64,000 bases of DNA from JBKPNX01 sp046732855 (GCA_046732855.1 JBKPNX010000184.1:1-64000), one strand, 5' to 3'. Counted from the stretch's first letter, positions 22,982-33,838 are shown. A program made the numbers and translations. Notes: generated by a model from the sequence alone, not told the origin.

Positions 22982-24058
22982 CTACTGGCTCAGATATGTC
23001 GGCTTCAGGAACTGCGCGGCGCCCCACGGCTTGTAGGTTTGGCGGAAGGCAAGATAGCTGTCGGCCACCTTCTTGAAGGTCGGATCGGCGGCTGACTGTT
23101 CCGTGAGCACCTCCTGCCAACCCTTCTCGAACGCCGCCAGCTCCTCGTCCGTCCACCGACGGATCTCAACCCCGTGCTCCTGGACCATCGTGTTCATGGC
23201 ATTTGGGTTTTTCGCCTCGGTCTCGGCGTAATTGTAGTGGATCTGCTCACCGCATGCGAGCTCGACCATGGCCTTGTACTGGTCGGACAGGGCTTCCCAG
23301 GCCGGCTTGTGCATCAGCAGTTCGTTGACCGAGACCTGCTGGTGCCACCCCGGGAAATAGTTGTTTTTGGCGACCTGATAGAAACCGAGGTCCATGTCCA
23401 TGGTAGGCATCGAGAACTCGGTGGCATCGATCACGCCACGCTCGAGCGCCGGATAGATGTCGGCGGCGGCAAGCAGTTGGGTCGACACGCCGAGCTTGGT
23501 CATCACCTGGGCGCCGAGACCGAAAAAGCGCATCCTCAGGCCCTTGAGCTGATCAAGCGATTCGACCGGCTCGCGGAACCAGCCCGACGTCTCCGGTCCG
23601 ATGGCGTTGCAGTCGATCGAGTATAGATCGTTCTGCGCGTAGATCTCGTTCTTGGCCTGGTCACCGCCGCCAAAGATCTTCCAGGCGAAATACTCGCCGT
23701 ACTGCGGGCCGAAGGGCACTGCGGTGAAAAACGCCAGCGCTGGGATCTTGCCAGTGTGATAGCCGGGGGTAGTCCAGCAGGCTTCCACCGAACCCTTGGA
23801 CGCGGCATCGAAGCATTCGAGCGGCGGCACCAGGGCGCCGGGCTCGTAGAACTTCATCGTGAAGTTCCCGTCGGAGACGCGTTCGATGTTCTTGCTGAAA
23901 CGAAGGCCGGCCGTACCCAGATGCGGCAGGCTGCTTGCGAACGCACTCTGCATCTTCCACCTGACGCGCTCCTGCGCGCCCGCCGAAATGCTGCAAGCGA
24001 GCGCAACCACAACGGCAGCACCGACCGTGGCGAGCTTCCTCGCATCGATCCTGGTCAT
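22982..24058 (-). CDS. TRAP-type transporter solute-binding protein DctP
   Basis: 358 residues from ATG 24058 (GGAGG about eight bases upstream); the longer frame from 24130 adds an unlikely tail. The signal peptide (LATVGAAVVVALACSISAGA) directs it to the periplasm. The body matches DctP family receptors for carboxylate-like ligands: RFSKNIERVSDGNFTMKFYEPGALVPP, LKGLRMRFFGLGAQVMTKLG, and MPTMDMDLGFYQVAKNNYFPG. No DctQ or DctM membrane subunits are encoded nearby, so it is an orphan receptor or works with subunits elsewhere. A remnant of a paralogue lies directly downstream. Confidence 0.9.
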   Translation of the reverse strand: MTRIDARKLATVGAAVVVALACSISAGAQERVRWKMQSAFASSLPHLGTAGLRFSKNIERVSDGNFTMKFYEPGALVPPLECFDAASKGSVEACWTTPGYHTGKIPALAFFTAVPFGPQYGEYFAWKIFGGGDQAKNEIYAQNDLYSIDCNAIGPETSGWFREPVESLDQLKGLRMRFFGLGAQVMTKLGVSTQLLAAADIYPALERGVIDATEFSMPTMDMDLGFYQVAKNNYFPGWHQQVSVNELLMHKPAWEALSDQYKAMVELACGEQIHYNYAETEAKNPNAMNTMVQEHGVEIRRWTDEELAAFEKGWQEVLTEQSAADPTFKKVADSYLAFRQTYKPWGAAQFLKPTYLSQ

Positions 24059-24422
24059 CTCCCTAGCCTCCCTATTTGGCGAGCATTTGTCTTGACCGTT
24101 GATCGTAGATGCAAGCCGGGACATTCGCAACGGCTGCTGCTCCGGCCAGCTCCCGCCACGCTACGGTGTGGCGCGGCGATTCCGAGCACTGGACGGGCGC
24201 CGGGGCTCACCAGGTCACGATGATCCGAGGGGGCCCGCCTGCGCCCGATGTACTCCCACAATCTGGCCGGACACCGCTTGTCGCCTCGGGTGCCGCGAGC
24301 AGGCGATTTGTCAGCGACAGGGCGCGGACCGCGGCCATTGCGCAGCCGATCTATCAAGCTTAGCATGAAAAATAGGGATGGGGCCTACAGCACGGTGGCC
24401 AAAAAAACTGGGAGTGAAGGCG
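24059..24422. other. Divergent promoter region between dctP and the ABC importer operon
   Basis: The 364 bases carry no supported gene. On the plus strand TTGCGC (24338-24343) and TAGCAT (24361-24366) are 17 bases apart, a moderate promoter match that would drive the ABC operon. I saw no clear operator palindrome. Confidence 0.4.
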
Positions 24423-25766
24423 ATGTCAGCGGGAAGCAACCGGCGTGGTTTCTCGAGGCGGCGCTTCTTGACCGAGACCGGGACCGGCCTGGCGCTGGCC
24501 GGGCTTGCTCCGGCCATTTCGGCGCCGTTCGTCGCGAGGGCCCGGGCCGAGACGAAGACGCTGAAGATCATCCAGTGGAGCCATTTCGTCCCCGAATACG
24601 ACCAATGGGTCGATGCTTTTGCCAAGGAATGGGGTGAGAAGAACGGCGTCACTGTCACCGTCGACCACATTCCCCATCTGGAGCTGCCGGCGCGGGCCGC
24701 AGCAGAGGTTGCGGCCCAGTCGGGCCATGACCTGTTCGCCTTCAGCGGGTCCGGCGGCCCGCACCTCTACATCAAGCATCTGGTCGACCTGAGCCCGCTG
24801 GTCGCGGAGATGGAGGCGAAATACGGCAAGGTGCAGCTGATCGGCCGCCAAATCGCCTTCGAACCCGAGACCGGCACTTGGCCCGCCTTTCCTGACTATT
24901 ACATCGCCTTCCCGGGGCTCTACCGAAAGGACCTGTGGGACGAGATCGGCATGGTGCCGGACACCTGGGAGGACGTGCGCAAGGGCGGCGCGAAGCTCAA
25001 AGCCAAGGGCAACCCGGTCGGCATCGGCCTCAGCCACAGCGTCGACCCCAACCTGAGCTGGCGCGGCGTCTTGTGGTCGTACGGCGGCGCCGAGGTGGAC
25101 GAAAGCGGCAAGAAGGTCGTGATCGACTCCAAAGAGACTCTCGAAGCCGTCAAGTTCGCCCGGGCCCTTTATCAGGAGGCGATGGATCCCGAGGTGCTCT
25201 CCTGGGACGATGCGGGCAACAACCGTTTCCTGGCCTCGGGCAAGGGGTCCTGGATCCACAATCCGATCTCGGCATACCGCAGCATCCAGAAGTCGCGCCC
25301 CGAGCTCGCGGATCAGATCGCGGTCTGGAAGACGCCCGCGGGACCGGCGCGCCGGATCGTCGCCAGCTCGCCGAACTCGTACGCCATCTGGAAGTTCTCG
25401 CGCAACCAGGACATCGCGCAGGAATACCTGCGCTATTACGCCGAGAACTGGGTCGAGGGCTTCAAGGCGAGCACGGGCTACAACCAGCCGATCTTCCCGA
25501 ACGTCGTGCCGCAACCGATGCCGATTCTGTCCAACGACCCCAGCTCGCACCCGCCGGACAAGCTCCAGATCCTGCAGACGACCAACGACTGGCAGGCCGC
25601 CTACGGCTACCCCGGTCCCGCCGGCCCGGCCTCCGACGAGGTCGTCAACGCCTACATCCTCCCCGACATGATGGCCAGTGCCGCGACCGACAAGATGACC
25701 CCGGAAGAGGCGGTCGCGTGGGCGAAGGGCCAGATCGAAGCCATCTACAAGAAGTGGATGGCGTGA
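24423..25766 (+). CDS. ABC transporter solute-binding protein, family 1, Tat-exported
   Basis: 447 residues from ATG 24423, preceded by a GGAG/AAGG site; the upstream frame from 24378 is an extension without support. The N-terminus has a twin-arginine signal (FSRRRFLTETGTGLALAGLA), which would export the folded protein. The mature part is a type I extracellular solute-binding protein (KIIQWSHFVPEYDQWVDAFA, DLFAFSGSG, YYIAFPGLYRKDLWDEIG). It is the receptor for the importer encoded by the next three genes; the ligand is probably a sugar or polyol but cannot be fixed. Confidence 0.9.
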   Translation: MSAGSNRRGFSRRRFLTETGTGLALAGLAPAISAPFVARARAETKTLKIIQWSHFVPEYDQWVDAFAKEWGEKNGVTVTVDHIPHLELPARAAAEVAAQSGHDLFAFSGSGGPHLYIKHLVDLSPLVAEMEAKYGKVQLIGRQIAFEPETGTWPAFPDYYIAFPGLYRKDLWDEIGMVPDTWEDVRKGGAKLKAKGNPVGIGLSHSVDPNLSWRGVLWSYGGAEVDESGKKVVIDSKETLEAVKFARALYQEAMDPEVLSWDDAGNNRFLASGKGSWIHNPISAYRSIQKSRPELADQIAVWKTPAGPARRIVASSPNSYAIWKFSRNQDIAQEYLRYYAENWVEGFKASTGYNQPIFPNVVPQPMPILSNDPSSHPPDKLQILQTTNDWQAAYGYPGPAGPASDEVVNAYILPDMMASAATDKMTPEEAVAWAKGQIEAIYKKWMA

Positions 25767-25896
25767 GCGGATCCGGAGTCGCTGCCGGGTCTTCAGCACA
25801 CCGGACGAGGGGCCACTCCGGGACGCTCGGGAGTTTCGGACGGATCACGGCGGATTGCCCGAAATCGCCGTGCTGCGCCGGCAGTAGAGGGTGACC

Positions 25897-26922
<1,026 letters not shown>

Positions 26923-26944
26923 GGAAGAGCGTCAGGAGAGAGCG

Positions 26945-27868
26945 ATGGCCACGAGCGTCGGTGCGGCCCCGTACCGTCCCAGCCGGTTCTTCCTGGACCG
27001 CAGCGAATTGTTGGGACCGCTGTTCATCGCGCCCGCCATTTTGTACATCGTGCTCCTGGTTGCCCTGCCGTTTTTCCTCACGATTTATTACAGTGTCAGC
27101 GCCTATAGCATTTACAACCCCAGCTATTCGTTCGTAGGTCTGCGCAATTTCTGGGACGTCATCCATGACGACATCTTCCGCAGGACACTGCTCAATACGT
27201 TCATCTTTACGCTCTCTTCGCAGATCCTGGCGCTCGTCCTGGGCAAGATCGCGGCGCTGCTGCTGCTGAAAGACTTCCCGGGGCGGAGCATCGCCCGGGC
27301 GCTGATCGTCCTGCCCTGGGCGGTGCCCGTCGCGCTCGCCACGCTTGCCTGGCTGTGGATGTTCGATTCGCTCTACAGCGTGATCAACTGGACGCTCGAG
27401 GCGGCGGGCCTGATCGACCCTGGCAACCGGCCGCAGTGGCTGGGCCAGGAGGATCTCGCCATGCTCTCGGTGATCATGGTGCACGCCTGGCGGCTGTTCC
27501 CGTTCGGCGCGGTGATCTTTCTTGCGGGGCTAACGTCGGTGCCGAAGGACGTGCTCGATGCCGCCACGATCGACGGCGCCGGGTTCTGGCGGCGGAATTA
27601 CGTGATCATCCTGCCGATCATCGCGCCGATCATCCTGATCGCGCTGATCTTCGGCATGGTGTTCACCTTCACCGACATGAGCGTGGTTTATTTGCTGACC
27701 AAGGGCGGCCCGATCAACGGCACCCACGTTCTCGGTTCGCTCGCCTTCCAGGTCGGCATTTTGTCGGGCGACGTCGCCCACGGCGCGGTGATCTGCCTGT
27801 TCCTGCTGCCGTTCCTGCTGGTGGCGGTGATCTTCCTGCTCCGTTTCCTGCGGCGGCGGGAGATCTAG
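26945..27868 (+). CDS. ABC importer permease, MalF/UgpA type
   Basis: 307 residues with about six membrane helices. The EAA loop that contacts the ATPase is visible as LDAATIDGAGFWRRNYVIILPI near residue 205. It is the first of two membrane subunits, spaced 22 bases behind the ATPase gene and two bases before the second permease, so a single operon is certain. Confidence 0.93.
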   Translation: MATSVGAAPYRPSRFFLDRSELLGPLFIAPAILYIVLLVALPFFLTIYYSVSAYSIYNPSYSFVGLRNFWDVIHDDIFRRTLLNTFIFTLSSQILALVLGKIAALLLLKDFPGRSIARALIVLPWAVPVALATLAWLWMFDSLYSVINWTLEAAGLIDPGNRPQWLGQEDLAMLSVIMVHAWRLFPFGAVIFLAGLTSVPKDVLDAATIDGAGFWRRNYVIILPIIAPIILIALIFGMVFTFTDMSVVYLLTKGGPINGTHVLGSLAFQVGILSGDVAHGAVICLFLLPFLLVAVIFLLRFLRRREI

Positions 27869-27870
27869 CC

Positions 27871-28716
27871 ATGCCGTCCGCGCTGCGGAGGATCGGCGAG
27901 CAGGCCTCGTTCTACGGCGTGCTGTCGCTGCTCGTGCTGTTCGCCGCTTTCCCGTTCTATTGGATGCTGATCACCACCTTCAAGGCGGAGTCCGATCTCT
28001 ACGACCTCAAGTCGGTTCCCTATTGGTTCAACGTGGCGCCGACCTTGAGCCACTTACGCTATCTCTTCACGCAGACCCTGTTCATCGACTGGCTCCTGAA
28101 CTCGCTGATCATCGGGCTCTGCGTGGTGGCGATCACGCTCGTGGTCGCCTTGCCGGCTGGATACAGTCTCGCGCGCCTGTCGGGACGCAATGCCGAGACG
28201 CTCGGCATCGGCATCTTTCTCACCTACCTGGTGCCGCCGACTCTGCTGTTTCTGCCGCTGTCGCGGGTGGTCTCGATCCTCGGCCTGCAGGATTCGCTGT
28301 GGTCGCTCGTGGTCGTCTACCCGACGTTCACGATCCCGTTCTGCACCTGGCTGCTGATGGGCTTCTTCAAGTCGGTCCCGCGCGAGATCGAGGAGGCGGC
28401 GATCATCGACGGCTGCACGCTGGTCGGCGCGTTCTTCAAGACCGTACTGCCGCTTTCGGTCCCGGCGATCCTGACCGTGGTCATCTTTTCGTTCACGCTC
28501 GCGATGCAGGAGTTCGTCTACGCGCTCACCTTCATCGCGTCCTCCAACCAGAAGCCGGTGACGCTCGGCGTGGTGACGGACCTGGTGCGCGGCGACGTCT
28601 TTTACTGGGGCGAGCTGATGGGCGCGGCACTGATCGCCAGCGTGCCGGTGGCGATCGCCTATAATCTCTTCCTCGACCGCTTCATCGCCGGCATCACCGG
28701 CGGCGCGGTCAAGTAA
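27871..28716 (+). CDS. ABC importer permease, MalG/UgpE type
   Basis: 281 residues from ATG 27871; a longer in-frame opening from 27355 lies wholly inside the first permease gene and is not real. Six hydrophobic helices and the EAA loop EEAAIIDGCTLVGAFFKTVLPL identify the second inner-membrane subunit of a carbohydrate-type importer. It completes the receptor-ATPase-permease-permease set. Confidence 0.93.
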   Translation: MPSALRRIGEQASFYGVLSLLVLFAAFPFYWMLITTFKAESDLYDLKSVPYWFNVAPTLSHLRYLFTQTLFIDWLLNSLIIGLCVVAITLVVALPAGYSLARLSGRNAETLGIGIFLTYLVPPTLLFLPLSRVVSILGLQDSLWSLVVVYPTFTIPFCTWLLMGFFKSVPREIEEAAIIDGCTLVGAFFKTVLPLSVPAILTVVIFSFTLAMQEFVYALTFIASSNQKPVTLGVVTDLVRGDVFYWGELMGAALIASVPVAIAYNLFLDRFIAGITGGAVK

Positions 28717-28830
28717 ATAAGTGGCCCTCGAAAGCAGCACGCCGGCGCAACTCGCTGCGATGTGAGTTGCAGCCTCGGTGCGGATCAGCCTTGCTGCGGA
28801 CGAGCGCGGGCATCAGGACGGGAGGCGACA

Positions 28831-29830
28831 GTGAGGATCAGCGACATCGCTCGATCGCGACGCGGGGTCATGGCGGGCATGGCCGGCGCCACCGCCGGTC
28901 TGGCGGGCGGCTCGTGGTCGGGCCCTGCGCTCGCGGCCGCGCCGCAGATCGGACCCGCCGCGCCGACCCATTACCGCTTCAAGCTCGGCGAGTTCGAGGT
29001 CACGACCATCTCCGATGGCGCGGTTCAGGTGGAGGGGCCGCATCCGATCTTCGGCGAGAACGTGCCCGCCGCCGAGGTACACGCCCTGGCCAAGCAGAAT
29101 TTCCTGCCGCCCGACAAGATGGTGATCGGCTTTGCGCCGCTGCTGGTCAATACGGGCAGGGAGCTGGTCCTGTTCGACACCGGCAACGGGATCGCGCGCC
29201 GGCCCGATGCGGGCAGGCTCGCGAGTCTGTTGGGCACCGCCGGGTTCCAGCCCGAGCAGATCGATGTGGTGGTGCTGAGCCATTTTCACCCCGATCACGT
29301 GGGCGGCCTGATGGAAAACGGCCGACCGCTGCTGCCAAACGCGCGCTACGTCACCGCGGCGGCCGAATACGATTTCTGGAGCCCGAAGGAGCGCCTGTCC
29401 GGCCCGACCGAGCGCGTCGCCACGCTGGTCCAGGCGAATGTCGTGCCGCTCGCCGAGAAGACGACGTTCATCAAGGAGGGCGCCGAGGTCGCGCTCGGAA
29501 TCGAAGCGCTCGACGCGTCCGGCCATACGCCCGGGCACATGGCGTTCCACATCGATGGCGTTCCACATCGAGAGCGCCGGAAAGCGGCTGGTCGTGACGG
29601 CGGACACGGCGAACCATTTCGTCGTGTCGCTGCAGCGCCCCGACTGGCACGTCCGCTTCGACATGGACAAGGAGCAGGCGACCGCATCGCGCAAGCGCAT
29701 CTTCGACCTGATCGCCGCCGAGCGGATCCCGTTCAGCGGCTACCACATGCCGTTCCCGGCGGTCGGCTACGTCGAGAAGCAGGGTGTCGGCTACCGCTAC
29801 GTGCCAGTGGCGTATCAGCTAGCCCTGTGA
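28831..29830 (+). pseudogene. Metallo-beta-lactamase-fold hydrolase gene, frameshifted by a tandem duplication
   Basis: The gene starts at GTG 28831 with GGAGG five bases upstream. The N-terminus carries an apparent Tat-like exported leader (ARSRRGVMAG). The metal motif SHFHPDHVGG (HxHxDH) lies near residue 150 and HTPGHMAFHI near 235. An exact 16-base duplication at 29539-29570 shifts the frame, after which the true C-terminus continues in the next frame (ESAGKRLVVTADTANHFVVS to YRYVPVAYQLAL, stop at 29830). Removing one copy restores one continuous protein of about 327 residues. Without correction the frame runs on to 29895 as nonsense. It follows the ABC importer by 114 bases. Confidence 0.8.
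29539..29570 (+). repeat. Perfect 16-bp tandem duplication inside the MBL-fold gene
   Basis: ATGGCGTTCCACATCG occurs at 29539-29554 and again at 29555-29570. Because 16 is not a multiple of three it changes the reading frame. It looks like a replication-slippage event or an assembly artefact. Confidence 0.95.
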
Positions 29831-29855
29831 CCGCCACCGCGGCAGCCGGCATGAC

Positions 29856-30761
29856 TTATTCCTCGCGGAGCCGGCGCTCGCGCGCGAAGGTGTAGAGGCC
29901 GCTCGCGACGATGATCAGTGCCCCCACCACGGTCGGCAGGTCGGGCAGATTGCCGAACACCGCGAAGCCGACCAGCGTCGCCCAGACCAGGACCGTGTAG
30001 GCGAACGGCTGCAGCAGCGAGGCGGGCGCGAGCTGCAGGGCTTTGATCAGCAGGTAATGGCCGGCGGCGCCGAGCACTGCGACCAGCGCGAACAGCGCCC
30101 AGCCCCGCGCATCGGGGATGCGCCAATAGAACGGGCCGATCAGGGTCAGCGCGACCGCGCCGATCAGCGCGGTGTAGAACAGCGTGGTGAGCGGCGGATC
30201 GGTCCGGCTCACGATCCGGGTGAGCACCTGGTAGAGCGACCACATACAGGCGCATGAGAGCGCGACCAGCGCCATCGGATGCATCGCGCTAAAGCCCGGA
30301 CGCAGGATGATCAGCATGCCGATCGAGGCCACGCCGACCGCGGCCCAGCGCCGGATGCCGACCTTCTCGCCGAGCAGCGGCACCGACAACGCGGTGACGA
30401 AGAGCGGCGAGATCGCGACGATCGCGTGCGCCTCGGCCAGCGGCAGCACGGTGATCGTGAGGATGAACAGCCCGATCTCGACCATCAGCATGAGCGAGCG
30501 CAGGCTCTGCAGCCATAAACGGCGCGTGATCAGCCCGGTCCAGCCCTGACGAGCCGCGAGCCAACCGGACACGGCAAGCAGCGACAGGAAGCGCACCCAC
30601 AGGATCTGAACGATCGAGTACTGCTCTGCAAGCAGCTTGCTGCCGGCATCCATGGACGCGAACAACAGCCACGCGATCAACGCGCAGACGATACCGCGGC
30701 CTGTGGCGCCCGCGGTGTGGCGCGCGGTGGCGAGCGCGGGTGCGCGCGTGCTCGCGGGCAT
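29856..30761 (-). CDS. DMT-superfamily (EamA) transporter
   Basis: 301 residues with ten predicted hydrophobic helices in two EamA halves (VCALIAWLLFASMDAGSKLL near the start; CACMWSLYQVLTRIV near the middle). The pattern PLAEAHAIVAISPLFVTALS is typical of this drug/metabolite exporter superfamily. Substrate unknown; members export amino acids, nucleosides or other metabolites. It is separated by 63 bases from the class III cyclase gene on the same strand and may be cotranscribed. Confidence 0.88.
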   Translation of the reverse strand: MPASTRAPALATARHTAGATGRGIVCALIAWLLFASMDAGSKLLAEQYSIVQILWVRFLSLLAVSGWLAARQGWTGLITRRLWLQSLRSLMLMVEIGLFILTITVLPLAEAHAIVAISPLFVTALSVPLLGEKVGIRRWAAVGVASIGMLIILRPGFSAMHPMALVALSCACMWSLYQVLTRIVSRTDPPLTTLFYTALIGAVALTLIGPFYWRIPDARGWALFALVAVLGAAGHYLLIKALQLAPASLLQPFAYTVLVWATLVGFAVFGNLPDLPTVVGALIIVASGLYTFARERRLREE

Positions 30762-30824
30762 CGGTTCAGGCCCACGGGAGCGGCGCAGGCGGCGACCCGA
30801 GCCGACTGTAATTCATTGCGGATG

Positions 30825-32033
30825 TCAGCCGACCGCCTCGGGCTCGAGCGTGTACAGCTCCTGGGGACGCTGCACGCCGCGCAGCGCATAGCGGCCGACC
30901 GAGACCAGGCGGCGCCGACTCGGGCCCGCCGCCTCGGCGAAGGCGGAGGACAGCAGCACGCCCTGATCGAGCGAGCGGCACATGGCGGCGATGCGGCTGG
31001 TCTCGTTGACCGCGGGGCCGACCACGGTGAAGTCGAGCCGGTCGTAGCTACCGATGTTGCCGTAGAACACCTCGCCGACGTGCAGGCCGAGATAAAAGCG
31101 CGTGACCGGCTGACCGTCGGCCGCGCGCCGCTGGTTCAGGTCGCCGACGCGTCGGATCGCATCGGCCGCAGCGTCCAGCGCCTGGCGGCAGGCGTCCTGC
31201 GGCGCCGCGGCGTCGAAGATCGCGAGAATGCCGTCGCCGATGAACTTCAGCACCTCGCCGCCCTCGCCGCGCAGCGCAGACACGATCGCATCGGCGTAGT
31301 CGTTGAGCAGCGGCACGAGGTGCTCGGGCGGCGCCGTGTCGGTGATCCGGGTGAAGCCTTGCAGGTCGCTGAACCACAAGACGGCGCTGATCTTCTCGGC
31401 GACGCCACGCTGGATATGGCCGCTCAGCACGCGATGGCCGGCATCGCGCCCGAGATAGGTCTCGACCAGCGTCTCGATGATGTGCGCGGTCGAGGCGCCT
31501 TTGATCGCGAGCGCTAGGCTGGGCACGAGAAACTCGAGCGCGGCCAGATCATCGGCGTCGAAGCCGGACGCGCGGTCGCTCGCCCACGAGGAGTAGGTGC
31601 AGTCCATCAGGCCGATCGCGCCTGCCGCGCCGAAGCGGTTGACCATCGCCACGTAATCGGTCATGCCGCGCTGGCGCAGCTCCTCCAGCACCGGGAACTG
31701 CAGCGGCTCGTTGGCAAGGCGCTGGCGCAGGGTGGTCGCACCGGTCTCATACAGCTGATGAAACGGGCTCTGCAGCCACTTGTCCTCGCTGCGCTCAGGA
31801 TCGAGTCGGCCGTACTCGGACTGGACGGGGCCGCCGGCGTCCCGCTCCCAATAGAACACGCGACCCTCGAGCACGGGATGCAGCGTGTCGACGCCGAACA
31901 CCGCGCGGCCAAGCGGCAGACCCGCGGCGAGCGCGCGCTCGCAGAAGCCTTGCAGCAGGTTCAGCTCGCGCTGGCCGGACAGGCCGGCGGCGGCGAGCCA
32001 CTCGAGCAGTGGCGCAAAACGCGCGTAGTCCAT
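30825..32033 (-). CDS. Class III adenylate/guanylate cyclase
   Basis: 402 residues. The catalytic domain covers about residues 215-375: LWFSDLQGFTRI holds the first metal Asp, EVLKFIGDGILAIFD gives the substrate-selecting Lys and the second metal Asp, and YDRLDFTVVGPAVNETSRIAAM contains the second selecting residue (Asp) and the transition-state Asn and Arg. The Lys/Asp pair favours ATP, so cAMP is the expected product. The N-terminal 200 residues (FAPLLEWLAAAGLSGQREL) form a soluble sensor-like region I do not recognise; similar unnamed regions precede cyclases in rhizobia. No membrane helix is seen. Confidence 0.88.
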   Translation of the reverse strand: MDYARFAPLLEWLAAAGLSGQRELNLLQGFCERALAAGLPLGRAVFGVDTLHPVLEGRVFYWERDAGGPVQSEYGRLDPERSEDKWLQSPFHQLYETGATTLRQRLANEPLQFPVLEELRQRGMTDYVAMVNRFGAAGAIGLMDCTYSSWASDRASGFDADDLAALEFLVPSLALAIKGASTAHIIETLVETYLGRDAGHRVLSGHIQRGVAEKISAVLWFSDLQGFTRITDTAPPEHLVPLLNDYADAIVSALRGEGGEVLKFIGDGILAIFDAAAPQDACRQALDAAADAIRRVGDLNQRRAADGQPVTRFYLGLHVGEVFYGNIGSYDRLDFTVVGPAVNETSRIAAMCRSLDQGVLLSSAFAEAAGPSRRRLVSVGRYALRGVQRPQELYTLEPEAVG

Positions 32034-32216
32034 GGGCGAGACTTCGTTGGCTGATCGCCTGCGGGCGGGGTGCGGCGCGTGCAGTCTTGCCAGAACCCGG
32101 CGCCCGACTCAAGCGGGGCCTGGCCCGTCGATATTACCGGAACGAAGGCAGGACCACGTTCCGCCGCCGATCACCGCATGCCTGAAGTTAGTCCAGCACA
32201 ACTTCACTCATGTCCG

Positions 32217-33578
32217 TCATTCCACGCTTGCGAACCGCTCCTGATAGTACGCAAAGCAGTCCTTGAACTCATCACGTCGGCATACCTCGGGCAGGCGCCG
32301 GTCCACCACCGAGCTGTCGTGCAGAATTCGCTTGTACCTGTTTTCGGCCACGATCGATGCCAGGTACGCCGAGACGTGGTCGTTGAACACGTCATTGTGG
32401 TCAGCGATGAAGCTCTTGTCCGTGTGAATGAAGGCGAGCGGCTCGTTGTGCTTGACCGGGATGTGTTGAGCGCGTTGGGCGGGAGCCAGGCATTCGGCTT
32501 CCTGCCCGATGCAGGAGCTGTAGCGCCATCTGCTGCCGACGGAGTCAGACCGCTCGAGCTGTCCCGTTTGGAACGGCTTGAAATTGCCAACGGTGATGGT
32601 GTCTAGATCAGATTCCTTGAACTGCATTTCCCTGTGATCGAATTCGGTGATCAGCGTGGCCTGCCTCCAGCTGAGGTTGACCCCGAGCCACTGGCCAAGG
32701 CCGAACGCCTTGTTGGTCGCCAGGTCTGCATCCGAGCTGATGACGTGCATCAGGCGAGGCTGACTGGGGACAAAGCAGGTTTCCGCGACCAGCTCCTTCA
32801 ACTGGAACATCTCATTCGCTTCGATCGCCGGATTCAACAGGACGACCCCATGCCCGAAAGGCCGGCTTTCGACGCAGGCATCATTGGGTTTCTGCGCGGT
32901 GGCTGCCGCGACCCGCTCGAGGAGGATTTCGTTGAGGGCAGAAAGTACGACTGCACCGCCGAAGCTGTGGCCGGTCACCAAGTAGAGGTTGCGATTCGCC
33001 CGGCCGGGCCCTTCGTCGATGACTTCCCGTTCCAACCGCAAGAGCAACTCCGTGACGCCGCCCTTGGCGACCTGTTCCGCTACCTGCTTTCGCTCCCAGT
33101 AGGTGACTTCCGTGAAGGGCTGCAAATCGACCGACAGTCCTCGCCAGCCAACGTAGACGCCAATCACTTTTCGCGGAGAACCGACTGTGATTCCTTTGCT
33201 GATATCGTGAATCTGCCGCAATAGCTTGCGGAAGCTGATGACGTTGCCATCGTCGGTACGGGCGTTGTGCTTCCAGCCATGCACGAATACGATCGTGAAC
33301 ACGCCCCGCTCGGGATTGCTCGGATCGTACCGAGCTTGCTCGGTCACGTAGTCCAAAACCTGCTGCATCTTCCTGCGATCAAATACATTGCCGCGCTCGC
33401 TGAACTCTACGTAGGCGAGATCGTACCCGTCCTGCCTCTCGATGATGGCATCATCGCAGCTGGCCGCCATGCAGCTGGCAGGCTCCATGGTCCGGTACGG
33501 CGCATTGGCCGTGCACCCGAACAAGGTCGGGCCCAAAATCGACAGGAGAAAAGATACTGCCAACAAAGCAACACGCAT
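32217..33578 (-). CDS. Lipoprotein with an alpha/beta-hydrolase fold
   Basis: 453 residues from ATG 33578, with GGAG upstream; the frame from 33674 adds 32 residues that hide the signal. The leader ALLAVSFLLSILGPTLFGC ends with a lipobox Cys, so it is probably lipid-anchored. VFTIVFVHGWKHNA and the nucleophile elbow GHSFGG indicate an alpha/beta hydrolase, and a His near the C-terminus (DHNDVFNDHVS) could complete the triad. The substrate is unknown. The gene is clearly less GC-rich than its neighbours and uses A/T-ending codons, suggesting lateral acquisition. Confidence 0.75.
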   Translation of the reverse strand: MRVALLAVSFLLSILGPTLFGCTANAPYRTMEPASCMAASCDDAIIERQDGYDLAYVEFSERGNVFDRRKMQQVLDYVTEQARYDPSNPERGVFTIVFVHGWKHNARTDDGNVISFRKLLRQIHDISKGITVGSPRKVIGVYVGWRGLSVDLQPFTEVTYWERKQVAEQVAKGGVTELLLRLEREVIDEGPGRANRNLYLVTGHSFGGAVVLSALNEILLERVAAATAQKPNDACVESRPFGHGVVLLNPAIEANEMFQLKELVAETCFVPSQPRLMHVISSDADLATNKAFGLGQWLGVNLSWRQATLITEFDHREMQFKESDLDTITVGNFKPFQTGQLERSDSVGSRWRYSSCIGQEAECLAPAQRAQHIPVKHNEPLAFIHTDKSFIADHNDVFNDHVSAYLASIVAENRYKRILHDSSVVDRRLPEVCRRDEFKDCFAYYQERFASVE

Positions 33579-33838
33579 CCGACCACTCCACGTTACTTGG
33601 CGGTACGGTTCTGAGCATCGCGATTGCTCGGCGCCCTGAAGTGGCGTGCCGGAGCGCCATACCCCGAGACGCAATTTAGAGCCTGAGTTCGGCGATAGGT
33701 GTGAACCAGCTCACGCGTGCCCGATGGAGCCGCGAAGGCACGAGCCCGCTTTCGCCGCCTGCGGCTTGACCTTGCTAACGCCAAAAGCATTTCTTGCGGC
33801 GCTGGCCATCAAAAGCATCTGCACGGGAGGAGCCGCCG

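Noticed and set aside
27355..27870. Extended N-terminus of the second permease
   Set aside because: The sequence before 27871 lies within the first permease in another frame and is not membrane-like.
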